A DNA stretch of 64,000 bases from positions 372,001-436,000 of the forward strand of contig NZ_BKCG01000001.1 of NCBI RefSeq assembly GCF_008974325.1, written 5' to 3'. Position 1 is the first letter of the stretch; the number at the start of each line of letters is the position of its first letter. A program made the translations under genes and the position numbers. The notes under the pieces were generated by a model. It searched no databases, was not told where the DNA came from, and worked only from the letters and a program-made list of their open reading frames with translations. Positions 35,181 to 44,202 of this stretch are shown piece after piece. Source of the stretch: Patiriisocius marinus (GTDB lineage: Bacteria > Bacteroidota > Bacteroidia > Flavobacteriales > Flavobacteriaceae).

Positions 35181-35472
35181 TCATATTTATTGAAAAGCTC
35201 AAGTTGCTAATATTTTAGAAAATTGCGTCTAAAAAGCTAATTACAAATGTAAGTTATCTATGGATTGCTATGTGTCGTTTTCAACTTTAAAGCGCTATTA
35301 TAGAACGTTAATTTTTTCTAAATACATAACCTTTAGAAAGGTATTACTAATTTCAAGTTAGCATATAGCGGTAATTAATACGCACTATTTAAATGGACGA
35401 CGAAACAGAACTAACAATTCTGTTAAGCATCAATTAGCATTTTGCTATCTTAATAAAGTAAATAAAATGATT

Positions 35473-36411
35473 TTAGAAGTTATAAACTACTTCTAGGTTA
35501 TGCCCTTTTAATGCTGTACGAGCAGCTTCAATATCTTCGGTAAAACCTAACATGTAACCACCTCCACCAGAACCACAAAGCTTCAAGTAATATGCATTTG
35601 TGTCAATTCCTTTTTTCCAAAGTTTATGGAATTCCTTAGGAATCATTGGTTTAAAATTATCTAGAACTACTTTACTTAGTTCTTTCACATTTCCGAAGAG
35701 CGACTTAACATCTCCTTTTAGAAAATCTGCTACACAAGCATCCGTTTGTTTTATAAACTGATCTTTAAGCATTTTTCTAAAACCTTCCTGCTTCATGTTT
35801 TCCATAAAAATGTTCACCATAGGGGCAGTTTCCCCAGTAATACCACTATCTAATAAAAAAACAGCACCTTTACCATCTACGGCTTGCGAAGGGATGTCTG
35901 CACTTTCAATATCACTTGAGCTATTAATTAAAATAGGTAGGCTTAGATAACTATTTAAAGGATCAAGACCAGAAGATTTTCCGTGAAAAAAAGATTCCAT
36001 TGCTGCAAAAATACCTTTTAACTCAAGTAATTTCTCTCTTGTTAGATTCTCTAAAATGGTAATTTTATCGGTAGCATATTTATCGTAAATAGCCGCAACT
36101 AAAGCGCCACTACTACCCACACCGTATCCTTGTGGAATACTACTGTCAAAATACATTCCTGCTTTAACATCGGCTTTTAATGTGTCGATATCAAAGGCCA
36201 CTAATTCTGGCTGTTCTTTTTGTAAATTCTCTAAATACAATGAAAAACGACGTAGGCTATCGTTACTCTTGGTTGTAGAAATGGTATGATGTTTATCAAC
36301 CTTTAAAGCTCCTTTAAAAAAATTATAGGGTATAGAAAGTCCTTTAGAATCTTTGATGATACCATATTCACCAAAAAGTAGGATTTTAGAATAAAAAAGT
36401 GGGCCGTGCAT
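35473..36411 (-). CDS. GHMP kinase, probable mevalonate kinase
   Basis: The 312-residue enzyme has the GHMP fold: KILLFGEYGII at the N-terminus, the ATP loop QGYGVGSSGALVAAI (94-108), GKSSGLDPLNSYL in the middle and LCGSGGGGYMLGF at the end. The position next to diphosphomevalonate decarboxylase and UbiA supports phosphorylation of mevalonate in the isoprenoid pathway. Phosphomevalonate kinase cannot be excluded from sequence alone. Its own -7 box lies 37 bases upstream. Confidence 0.78.
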   Translation of the reverse strand: MHGPLFYSKILLFGEYGIIKDSKGLSIPYNFFKGALKVDKHHTISTTKSNDSLRRFSLYLENLQKEQPELVAFDIDTLKADVKAGMYFDSSIPQGYGVGSSGALVAAIYDKYATDKITILENLTREKLLELKGIFAAMESFFHGKSSGLDPLNSYLSLPILINSSSDIESADIPSQAVDGKGAVFLLDSGITGETAPMVNIFMENMKQEGFRKMLKDQFIKQTDACVADFLKGDVKSLFGNVKELSKVVLDNFKPMIPKEFHKLWKKGIDTNAYYLKLCGSGGGGYMLGFTEDIEAARTALKGHNLEVVYNF

Positions 36412-36447
36412 AGGGGTGCATTTATATGTTAAATATACATATTATTA

Positions 36448-36455
36448 CAAAGATA
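36448..36455 (-). promoter_or_regulatory. -7 box of the GHMP kinase gene
   Basis: The minus strand reads TATCTTTG, a perfect TAnnTTTG box 37 bases before the ATG at 36411. This predicts a 5' leader of about 30 bases. Confidence 0.6.
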
Positions 36456-36554
36456 GTCTAAAAGTGTTAAATTATATAGTAGGCATAGCCGAAATTTTAA
36501 CAACCAAATAGTACCGCAACAACTTGAATAGTCGCTATTTAAACAATAAAAAAA

Positions 36555-37643
36555 TTATCCAATAATTGATGCTCCTTGCCCTAAATGGTCTTCAATAAAC
36601 TCACCATTTTTACAAAAAGCAGCTAATTCCTTTTTAATAAACTCAAGCACTGAAACTTTCTCACTTTCAGGATATAACACATGTACATTTGCACCAGCAT
36701 CAAGGGTAAAACAAACCTGGCTATCACTATTATTACGGTATTCCCAAATACGGTTTATAATCTCTAACGTGTTAGGTTTCATTAAAATAAAATAAGGCAT
36801 ACTCGCCATCATCATGCCGTGTAGCTGCAACGCTTCGCTCTCTACAATTTTAATAAATGCCGAAATATTACCAGATTTAAATACTGGAATAAGGCGAGAT
36901 AAATTGTTATTTGCAGTTGCAAAACGAGCATCAGCATATGGATTACCATTCATTAAATCGTGTCCAACAGTGCTACTTACTTGTTTCTCTCCTTTATCAA
37001 CTAAAAGAATAGTATCTTGATAATTCGCAAAATTTTCATGTACTTCTAATGGATATTTTGTTCCAAATAGATTACTACTTCCTTTAATAGCATCGTGCTC
37101 TCCCCAGACCACTAATGGCCCTTCTAGACTACGCGCTGCACTACCCGATCCTAAGCGTGCTAAAAAAGAAGCTTTTTCTTTTTGATCCTTTGCCGAAACT
37201 ACCTTACTACCCAATAACAAACTTTCTAATGAAGTTAAGCATATTGCTAATGCACTCATTCCACTTGCACTACTTGCAATTCCACTGCTATGTGGAAATG
37301 TATTTATAGTTTCAACCTTAAACGTAAACTCTTTTACAAAAGGAACGTACTGCTCAATTCGCTCGAAGAATTTTTTAATCTTTGGCTCAAAACCCTCTTC
37401 TCTCTTACCATCTAAAAACACTTCAAATTTAAATGAACCATCATTCGTTTTCTTACTATAAGTTAATGTTGTTTCAGTTCTACAATTATTAAGGGTAAAA
37501 CTAACCGAAGCATTTTGAGGCAACTGTTCTCCGTACTTTCCCCAATATTTTACAAGCGCAATGTTGCTAGGGGATTGACAGGAAATACTGCCATTTTCAG
37601 GAAAGTTAGTGTATGTTTTTGGAAGAAAATTTATGGTAGACAT
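36555..37643 (-). CDS. mvaD: Diphosphomevalonate decarboxylase
   Basis: It converts mevalonate diphosphate to isopentenyl diphosphate with ATP. The family signature SPSNIALVKYWGKYGEQLP is near the N-terminus, followed by NTFPHSSGIASSASGMSA (ATP loop) and SLEGPLVVWG, and ends with DAGANVHVLYP. I prefer ATG 37643 to 37652: a TATCTTTG box at 37662-37669 (minus) would put the RNA start near 37655, inside the longer version. The resulting 362 residues match the family. It is first of the mevalonate cluster. Confidence 0.9.
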   Translation of the reverse strand: MSTINFLPKTYTNFPENGSISCQSPSNIALVKYWGKYGEQLPQNASVSFTLNNCRTETTLTYSKKTNDGSFKFEVFLDGKREEGFEPKIKKFFERIEQYVPFVKEFTFKVETINTFPHSSGIASSASGMSALAICLTSLESLLLGSKVVSAKDQKEKASFLARLGSGSAARSLEGPLVVWGEHDAIKGSSNLFGTKYPLEVHENFANYQDTILLVDKGEKQVSSTVGHDLMNGNPYADARFATANNNLSRLIPVFKSGNISAFIKIVESEALQLHGMMMASMPYFILMKPNTLEIINRIWEYRNNSDSQVCFTLDAGANVHVLYPESEKVSVLEFIKKELAAFCKNGEFIEDHLGQGASIIG

Positions 37644-37661
37644 AGTGTTCATTTTGCCTCA

Positions 37662-37669
37662 CAAAGATA
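37662..37669 (-). promoter_or_regulatory. -7 box of mvaD
   Basis: The minus strand reads TATCTTTG about 19 bases before ATG 37643. This favours the inner start codon and a very short leader. Confidence 0.55.
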
Positions 37670-37680
37670 CTATTTTGACT

Positions 37681-38217
37681 TTAGCAGTTCGCTAGTATCA
37701 TTAATTTATGCATCGTTTTGTAATTGCGCGATGTGGCGCTCACTTTCAGCTTTTTTTCGATAAAATTATTATTCATCTTAACACGGCCCGCACTTATAGT
37801 CGAATAGAAATACACGCAGACTCCATCCATTACAAACTCTTCTTCGGGAAATGAAATTTTATTAAACGTCACTTGGTTTTCTTCGGAAGGTATTTCGGCT
37901 AAAATGGTAAAATAGCTTTTCTCTTTTTTTTCAATAGGAAATGGGCTACTTGTAAATATTTCTTGAAATGTAACTGCTGAAATAACTACAACTGGAACTT
38001 CCCAACCATAATTATCGAAGATGGCTTTAGATATTTTTAATCGTAAGTCTTGTTCTGTTAGTGACGATTTAAAAACCCAATTACCTGTATGGATGTAAAC
38101 TTCGGGGCTATCAAACCCTAAGTTATCGAGCATCTCTAATTGCTCAGATTTAGGGAATTTTTTATGTCCGCTTACGTTAATACCTCTTAATAGAGCGATG
38201 TATGTTTGCTGGCTGAT
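37681..38217 (-). pseudogene. DUF1697 protein gene lacking a canonical start codon
   Basis: From ATG 38133 a 150-residue DUF1697 remainder is open (VYIHTGNWVFKS, YFYSTISAGRVKMNN). The same frame continues upstream without stop through TYIALLRGINVSGHKKFPKS, the conserved DUF1697 N-terminus, which an internal start would lose. In the upstream frame, back to the TAG about 12 codons before 38217, there is no ATG, GTG or TTG where the family starts (M-K-x-Y-I-A-L-L-R-G). Either the start codon has mutated away, or an ATC/ATA start is used. The full frame is about 179 codons, normal for the family. Confidence 0.65.
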
Positions 38218-38264
38218 AGCTTTTAGTGTTATTTGTATTCGACCACTAAAGTACTATTTAATAA

Positions 38265-38666
38265 TTACTTATTCTTAATTTCAGCCTGTCGCATAGGCAT
38301 CGAGTCTATGAGGTTGAAAAACAATTCGGCTGGTTGTGGAGAAGTGAATTGATATTTTTGAGTGCCATCAAGCCCCACTAATGAAACATTAAAACCTGAA
38401 ATTTAGGAATCACTATTTTGACTCATTAAAATTTCAGAATTAAAATCTACCGTATATCCCGTATTTGTGACGTGATACACTTTGATTTTACGTTCCGCTA
38501 GCTTTTCAACTTCCGTTTGTAGGTAACTTTTTTGCAACGCTGCTTCAGAGCTTTCAAAAGTAGGTGTGGAAATCACAATGATGCGACTTTCCCATTGGTG
38601 TTTATGTAAATCTTGTGCGTTCATAACAAAAGGTATTAACAATAGAAAGAGTACTTTCAATTTCAT
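38265..38666 (-). pseudogene. DUF4174 protein gene with in-frame stop
   Basis: From ATG 38666 the frame gives a signal peptide (MKLKVLFLLLIPFVMNAQ) and the first part of a DUF4174 domain (HQWESRIIVISTPTFES). A TAA at 38403-38405 stops it after 87 residues. The same frame continues beyond the stop with FNVSLVGLDGTQKYQFTSP and ends LIDSMPMRQAEIKNK at 38265, which is the normal family C-terminus. The total would be 133 residues. A single base change or sequencing error explains it. A TATCTTTA box lies just upstream, so the promoter persists. Confidence 0.75.
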
Positions 38667-38701
38667 ATTTTAAAGATACGGTTGTAACTCTTAAAATTGT
38701 T

Positions 38702-39931
38702 CTAATGCTTTGCCAAACTTTGTGCAACAATATAACCACCTGTCCACGCATTTTGAAAATTGAATCCTCCTGTAATGGCATCGATATTTAAAACCTCGCC
38801 AGCAAAATAAAGGGATGGAATAAGCTTACTTTCGAAAGTCTTGAAATTTACTTCTTTTAAATTGACACCTCCCGCGGTTACAAACTCTTCCTTGAAAGTG
38901 CTTTTTCCATTAACATCAAAATGAGAACCCACTAATTGGTTTGCCATATTCTGCAATTTCTTTTTAGAAATATCTGCCCATATTTCATCATCCTGAATTC
39001 CTGATGCTCGCAATAGAACTTGCCACAATCTTTTAGGTAAATCAAACTGCGCGTGTTTTTGAAGTGTTTGTTTGGGGTTTTTAGACTTTAATGATAGTAA
39101 TTGAAGCACTACCTCGTCTTCGGTTTCATCTAAAAGCCAATTGATTTTTATTGAAAATTTATATTTGTTTTCTTCTAAAATTCGGGCTCCCCAAGCAGAT
39201 AGTTTTAAAATGGCAGGCCCACTCATTCCCCAGTGGGTAATGAGTAATGGTCCTTCACTTTCTAAAACTGTATTCTTTTTGTTGTCTAAAACTTTTACGC
39301 TTACATTGGTTGCAACGCCAGGCAAATCAGCTATGCGTTCATCTTTAATATTAAACGTAAAAAGTGACGGTACCGCATCGACAATTGTGTGACCTAATCC
39401 TTCAAGTAAGCGCCATATTTTTGGGTTACTTCCAGTAGCAACAACTACGTTATTTGCCGTAAGCGTTCCATTTTTAGTTACAACGTCCCATTGCGAATTG
39501 TTGTTACTTAAAGTAATAACAGGTTCATTTTTTAAAACCGAAATTTGATGTCGGGATGTTTCGGCTAAAAAGCAATCAATAATTGTCTGCGAACTATTAC
39601 TAATAGGAAACATTCTGCCGTCTTCTTCAATTTTCAACTCAACACCTCGCTCTTCAAACCAAGCAATAGTATCTCCTGTCATAAATGTATGAAACGGCCC
39701 CAACAATTCACGTTCGCCACGTGGGTAGTTTTGTGTTAGTTCCTGTGGTATAAACTCGGCGTGAGTTACATTACACCTTCCACCTCCAGAGATTTTTACT
39801 TTTGTTAAAACCTCTTTACCCCGTTCTAAAATCGCAATTTTAAGATTGGAATTCATAGAGGCGGCATTGATAGCTGTAAAAAAGCCAGCTGCACCGCCTC
39901 CTATTATAAGTATGTCGTATGTATTTTCCAA
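38702..39931 (-). CDS. NAD(P)/FAD flavoprotein, HI0933/YhiN (BaiN-like) family
   Basis: The 409-residue flavoprotein starts with the FAD Rossmann motif IIGGGAAGFFTAI and has KVKISGGGRCNVTHAEF, typical of the HI0933 family, and ends TGGFNFQNAWTGGYIVAQSLAKH. Family members are annotated as aminoacetone oxidases or BaiN-like reductases, but the reaction is not settled. It is cytosolic and monocistronic, just upstream of the decaying DUF4174 gene. Confidence 0.85.
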   Translation of the reverse strand: MENTYDILIIGGGAAGFFTAINAASMNSNLKIAILERGKEVLTKVKISGGGRCNVTHAEFIPQELTQNYPRGERELLGPFHTFMTGDTIAWFEERGVELKIEEDGRMFPISNSSQTIIDCFLAETSRHQISVLKNEPVITLSNNNSQWDVVTKNGTLTANNVVVATGSNPKIWRLLEGLGHTIVDAVPSLFTFNIKDERIADLPGVATNVSVKVLDNKKNTVLESEGPLLITHWGMSGPAILKLSAWGARILEENKYKFSIKINWLLDETEDEVVLQLLSLKSKNPKQTLQKHAQFDLPKRLWQVLLRASGIQDDEIWADISKKKLQNMANQLVGSHFDVNGKSTFKEEFVTAGGVNLKEVNFKTFESKLIPSLYFAGEVLNIDAITGGFNFQNAWTGGYIVAQSLAKH

Positions 39932-39950
39932 TCGCTTTATTTTGTACCGT

Positions 39951-41423
39951 TTATTGTACTATTAGTTTTCTAACTATCTGGTTATTTTCTGTTTTAAAAA
40001 TTACAAAATACAATCCCGAAGATAGGTTAAATGGTACTTCTGTTTCATTATTAGCAAGTTCTATACTATACACTGAAGTTCCGTTTGTTGTAATAATCTC
40101 AACTGCCGTCACTGTAACATTAGATGAAAAGTTCAATTTATTAATTGCAGGGTTAGGATAGAAACTGAAATTCTCAATTGCAACTGAATCTGTATTTAAA
40201 AAAACACAATCTACAGGATCAAAAAGCACCTCACCTAAACTAGCATCATCTTGTTGGTGAAAGATTACTTCCTCGGCTGTTGCAAGAGTATTTTCCTCAC
40301 CTTCAACCCAGCAATTACGTAATGCGCTAATTGTGTTTGGTGTGTTGTTATACAATGCATATACTATATTGTTATTTCCATTTTCAGAAAACACATTAGA
40401 CCCAACGTTTCCAGAATCATCTCCTAAATTGATAGTCGCTTCACCCTGTAATGTAATTCCCCATAAATTACCTCGTACTTGGTTTAAAAATGCTGTTATC
40501 TCATTATCGCTTGTAGTAGAATTTAAGTTGATCCCACTACCTCCAAGGTTTGGGTTGTCTTGAATATTGTTATCTTCAATTACATTGTTAGAAATTTGCA
40601 CTATAGCATTACCACCTAAAATAGTAATTCCGTAGCGATTATTTCTAATAGTATTACCATCAATTACAGCTCTTATAGCGCCACCAACAAAGTTAGCAAT
40701 TGCAATACCACCAGCTTCAGTATTGGCTATATTACCAATAATTTCATTATTTAAAATTTGCAAATCACTTGTAACACTTGTAGTTCCTAAGTTGATTTGG
40801 GGTCTATTAGCATTTAAAATATTATTTCCTTCAATATAGTTTCCAGAAATAGTTGCTGAAACTTCAGAATTTGCAGCTGAACTAATTGCAGGCAAGTCAT
40901 TAAATGTAATGGTATTATTTGTTATCAGAGGAGTTCCTCTAGAAAGAGAAATCACACCACTTGTAGTAGCACCACCTTCTACGTTTTCAGTAATAACCGA
41001 ATTATCAATCGCGAACGTTTCGGTTAAAACTCTTAATCCACCACCATTTTTAATAGTGGCATTTTCAATATTAATTACGGAGAATTCTTCAAATCTAAAA
41101 CCTTCGTAAGGTTGTGCCGTATCTAACGCTAAAAATTGAGTTTCATTTGCTGTAACATCAAACTCACCAAAAACAGTTATTAATATATCTTGCGCCAATA
41201 ATACTGTAGCGTCTGTATCAATTCGTAATTTATCATTTGCGGCTATCACAAGGTTTTCTTGTAATGTAAATGTGTCGCCATTTACTAAAACTGTAGTTGG
41301 ACTAGCATTTGCTATATCTGCTAGAGTCCAATCCACCCCTGTATCTGGTGTTGTGTACGTTTGCGAAAATATTGCGGTTGAACTAAAAATGAATACTAAA
41401 AGTAGTGTGGTAATTTTTTTCAT
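39951..41423 (-). CDS. Secreted parallel beta-helix protein with T9SS sorting domain
   Basis: A signal peptide (1-20, cleavage near AIFSQ) is followed by a right-handed parallel beta-helix (about 50-400) made of short repeats such as NNEIIGN, NTIRNNRYGI and NVIEDNNIQDN, similar to pectate-lyase-like and NosD-like proteins. The C-terminal 75 residues (FSFYPNPAINKLNF to VRKLIVQ) form a type A sorting domain that directs export by the type IX system and attachment to the cell surface. No catalytic site is evident, so binding or degradation of polysaccharide are both possible. Confidence 0.85.
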   Translation of the reverse strand: MKKITTLLLVFIFSSTAIFSQTYTTPDTGVDWTLADIANASPTTVLVNGDTFTLQENLVIAANDKLRIDTDATVLLAQDILITVFGEFDVTANETQFLALDTAQPYEGFRFEEFSVINIENATIKNGGGLRVLTETFAIDNSVITENVEGGATTSGVISLSRGTPLITNNTITFNDLPAISSAANSEVSATISGNYIEGNNILNANRPQINLGTTSVTSDLQILNNEIIGNIANTEAGGIAIANFVGGAIRAVIDGNTIRNNRYGITILGGNAIVQISNNVIEDNNIQDNPNLGGSGINLNSTTSDNEITAFLNQVRGNLWGITLQGEATINLGDDSGNVGSNVFSENGNNNIVYALYNNTPNTISALRNCWVEGEENTLATAEEVIFHQQDDASLGEVLFDPVDCVFLNTDSVAIENFSFYPNPAINKLNFSSNVTVTAVEIITTNGTSVYSIELANNETEVPFNLSSGLYFVIFKTENNQIVRKLIVQ

Positions 41424-41521
41424 AATTATTTTTTTAAAGATGGATTAAAACTCTATAGAAAAATGACATAAGGACTCCTCTACCATTTAAACTTCAAGAT
41501 TAATTCCTATTAATAGCACTA

Positions 41522-41529
41522 CAAAAGTA
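41522..41529 (-). promoter_or_regulatory. -7 box upstream of beta-helix gene
   Basis: The minus strand reads TACTTTTG, matching TAnnTTTG, about 100 bases before the ATG. No -33 element is evident. Confidence 0.35.
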
Positions 41530-41604
41530 CATTTCTAAAAGTATTAAAAGCAAAAACATTGTTAAGGTTATTTTTCGCATTCTTAAAAAACGTAGATTTA
41601 CGTT

Positions 41605-42642
41605 ATGATTATCCTATACATTTTTGCAATAATTTTTATTGCAACGCCATTTCTACCTGCAACGGGAAATCCTCATTGGTTTTTTCGAACAGCAGATTTT
41701 GTGCGTTTGCAATCTATTGCAATTGAAATAATACTCATTGGATTATTCATGTACTTCGGAAATTTTAATAACACCTTTGATGTAGTGCTGTTTATTGGAT
41801 TGATAGGTGCAACAATGTATCAACTAGTTAAAGTTTTTAGATACAGCTCATTATTTCCAAGAAGAAAAACTAAAGCCGAAAGTGACGGACGTATTACAAT
41901 ACTTGCCGCTAATGTTTTGCAAACTAACACAAATTACAAAGGCTTTGTAAATTTAATTAATAAATACGATGCAGATATTGTTTTAGCAATGGAAACAAAT
42001 ACTGCCTGGGATGAGGGTTTAAAAGAAATAGAAAGTATATATCCTCATCGCATAAAAGCAACTAACGAAAAGTTTTACGGAATGCTATTGTATTCTAAAA
42101 AACCTATTGAAGAGGCTGAAGTTTCCTATGTAATAGAAGATCACGTTCCTTCAATTCACTTCCAAATACAAGTAGGAGCTGAAAATATATTTTTCCAATG
42201 TTTACATCCAGCTCCACCTAGTCCAACAGAAAATGAAACTTCAAAAGAGCGTGATGCTGAATTGATTATTTCAGCTAAAAAATTGAAAGACATCCAACTT
42301 CCTATTGTCGTTTTAGGCGATATGAATGATGTTGTTTGGTCACGGGTTACTAGATTATTTAAAAAAATAACTAGTATGATTGATCCTAGAATTGGCCGTG
42401 GTTTTTTCTCAACGTATCATGCAGGATACTCGTTTATGCGTTTTCCTTTAGACCATTTATTTCACACAGAAGATTTGTTTGTAGATAAAATGGAACGCAG
42501 TGAAAACTTTGGGAGTGATCACTTTGCTATGTTCTATGAAATTAAACGTAAAAAAAAAGTAGTAACAACTCCAGACCCAAAATTACACGAAGAAGATATT
42601 GAATTAATTGATACAATTATTGAGAGAGTAGAAACTGAATAA
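41605..42642 (+). CDS. Endonuclease/exonuclease/phosphatase-family membrane protein
   Basis: Three N-terminal hydrophobic segments (about 1-70) anchor a periplasmic or cytosolic EEP domain. Motifs include LAANVLQTN, ADIVLAMETN with the metal-binding Glu, VVLGDMNDV, PLDHLF and the catalytic GSDHFAM. The layout is the common flavobacterial membrane EEP protein of unknown substrate; nucleic acid, inositol phosphate or lipid are possible. Its start is preceded by an AT-rich 180-base divergent region. Confidence 0.85.
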   Translation: MIILYIFAIIFIATPFLPATGNPHWFFRTADFVRLQSIAIEIILIGLFMYFGNFNNTFDVVLFIGLIGATMYQLVKVFRYSSLFPRRKTKAESDGRITILAANVLQTNTNYKGFVNLINKYDADIVLAMETNTAWDEGLKEIESIYPHRIKATNEKFYGMLLYSKKPIEEAEVSYVIEDHVPSIHFQIQVGAENIFFQCLHPAPPSPTENETSKERDAELIISAKKLKDIQLPIVVLGDMNDVVWSRVTRLFKKITSMIDPRIGRGFFSTYHAGYSFMRFPLDHLFHTEDLFVDKMERSENFGSDHFAMFYEIKRKKKVVTTPDPKLHEEDIELIDTIIERVETE

Positions 42643-42815
42643 TAGACTCTAGATTTATAAATAATTTTCTTTTTTTGAAACCCACTATAGCTTATTTAGC
42701 CCTTAATTTATAAACTATAGTTAGAGTTACCCCCAATTTATAAAAGCCGACTTACATAACTTGTTTACATTCAGTGATACCTTTAGCTTTATCCTAAACT
42801 TTAAAATAAACAGTT

Positions 42816-43541
42816 ATGAAAAAAATAATTTTAGGACTCGCAATTGCTGTTTTGGGCACAACTACTATTAATGCTCAATATTGGGACAAGCAATTTTCAA
42901 GTGATTTATTAATGCTTGACGAATACATTAAACGAAATGAAAAAGGTATTTCATTTGATGATACGAACACATACATAGGGACCCCTTATAATAATTCAGA
43001 ATACCTTAATGGAAACGTTTATAAAAACAATACACTACTGGCTACAAATGTTGCTTTGAGATACAATTGCATTGCCGATGAAATGGAAATAAAAGAAAAC
43101 CTTTCTGCTTCAAAAGATGATGCTAGAGTACTCACTAAAAGCGAAGATATTTATGTGAAAATCGCTGGCGACATATTTGTTTTTGTACCATATCAAGGTG
43201 GAGTTGAAAATGGAGGATATTTTGAGGTTCTTTTTGAAGGAAACCAAATACAGCTTTACAAAAAACACGTCAAAAAATTCACTAAAGAACGTAAAGCGAC
43301 ATCTACCCTTACCTCTGGCTCGAAAGCGAAATTTGAAGATAGACCTGAGTATTATATTGTAACACGTTCTGGAAAATTTTATGCTCTACCAGAATCTAAC
43401 AAAAGAAAACTTAAAGTGTTTGGAATTAATAAAGACCTAATTAAAGACTTTGTAGATCAAAACGCTTTAGACTTAAGTGAAGAGCAAGATTTAATTAAGG
43501 TTATTAATTTTTACGACAAAGCCGATATTGCTAACCAGTAA
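42816..43541 (+). CDS. Secreted conserved hypothetical protein
   Basis: A signal peptide of about 20 residues (TTINAQ) precedes 220 residues with no domain I recognise. The repeated EDIYVKIAGDIFVFVPYQGG and GKFYALPESNKRKL patterns suggest beta strands. It probably acts in the periplasm or is lipidation-independent outer-membrane associated. The stop overlaps the convergent tsaB by 11 bases, and a terminator hairpin for this gene lies inside tsaB (43567-43599). Confidence 0.65.
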   Translation: MKKIILGLAIAVLGTTTINAQYWDKQFSSDLLMLDEYIKRNEKGISFDDTNTYIGTPYNNSEYLNGNVYKNNTLLATNVALRYNCIADEMEIKENLSASKDDARVLTKSEDIYVKIAGDIFVFVPYQGGVENGGYFEVLFEGNQIQLYKKHVKKFTKERKATSTLTSGSKAKFEDRPEYYIVTRSGKFYALPESNKRKLKVFGINKDLIKDFVDQNALDLSEEQDLIKVINFYDKADIANQ

Positions 43542-44202
43542 TAAAGTCTTTTAAATAATAAGGTTCAAAATAAGCGACATCTTCTATGTCGCTTATTTTA
43601 TATTTTGCTTCAGCTAAAATGGCCATTTCATTTGCAGAAGGCAACGCATTTAAAACAAAACTAGCATTAGGATGTAAACAAACCTCTTTAAATTTAGCTG
43701 CACCATCTCCAATAAATGTTACATTCCCTTTTTCTAGAGTGTCATTGAATGAAGTTTCATCAATAATTTTAGCCTCAGTATCAGTTACTTGTTTTCGAGC
43801 AGTATCGAAAGTTGCAGTATACACTTCCATTCGCCTGGCATCTAGCATTGGAATGACTGTAACTGCATCATTTACTTGGGCTGCAAGCGATGTTAATGTT
43901 GGAATTGAAATTAGCGGTATATCTAAAGCATAACACAAGCCCTTAGCTGCACTAACGCCAATTCTTAGACCAGTATAAGACCCTGGACCCTTACTAATGG
44001 CTATAGCATCTAATTGGTGTTTGGATATTTCGGCTTTGCCTAAAACCTCATCAATGTAGGTATGTAGTTTTTCAGCGTGTGAAAACTTTTTCCCACCTTC
44101 GTTTAGAGGGTTATCTTCTGTTAACGCAATAACGCTTCCATTAATTGAAAGCGCTACTGAGCAATTTGTTGTTGCTGTTTCAATACAAAGTATTGTTGCC
44201 AT
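43531..44202 (-). CDS. tsaB: tRNA threonylcarbamoyladenosine biosynthesis protein TsaB
   Basis: TsaB forms a complex with TsaD and TsaE that makes t6A37 in tRNAs reading ANN codons. The 223 residues show the ASKHA start ILCIETATTNCSVAL and the YeaZ signature GPGSYTGLRIGVSAAKGL at about 75-92. HAEKLHTYIDEVL is also conserved. Its start shares one base (TAATG) with the stop of the efflux adaptor gene, so it may be read through from the efflux operon. The 3' end contains a hairpin that serves the convergent gene. Confidence 0.92.
   Translation of the reverse strand: MATILCIETATTNCSVALSINGSVIALTEDNPLNEGGKKFSHAEKLHTYIDEVLGKAEISKHQLDAIAISKGPGSYTGLRIGVSAAKGLCYALDIPLISIPTLTSLAAQVNDAVTVIPMLDARRMEVYTATFDTARKQVTDTEAKIIDETSFNDTLEKGNVTFIGDGAAKFKEVCLHPNASFVLNALPSANEMAILAEAKYKISDIEDVAYFEPYYLKDFITG
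43567..43599 (+). terminator. Terminator of 42816 gene embedded in tsaB coding sequence
   Basis: A perfect 14-bp stem (43567-43580 with 43586-43599, loop CTTCT) lies 26 bases after the plus-strand stop and is followed by T-rich sequence. It lies in the 3' part of tsaB, encoding about KISDIEDVAYF. Confidence 0.65.
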
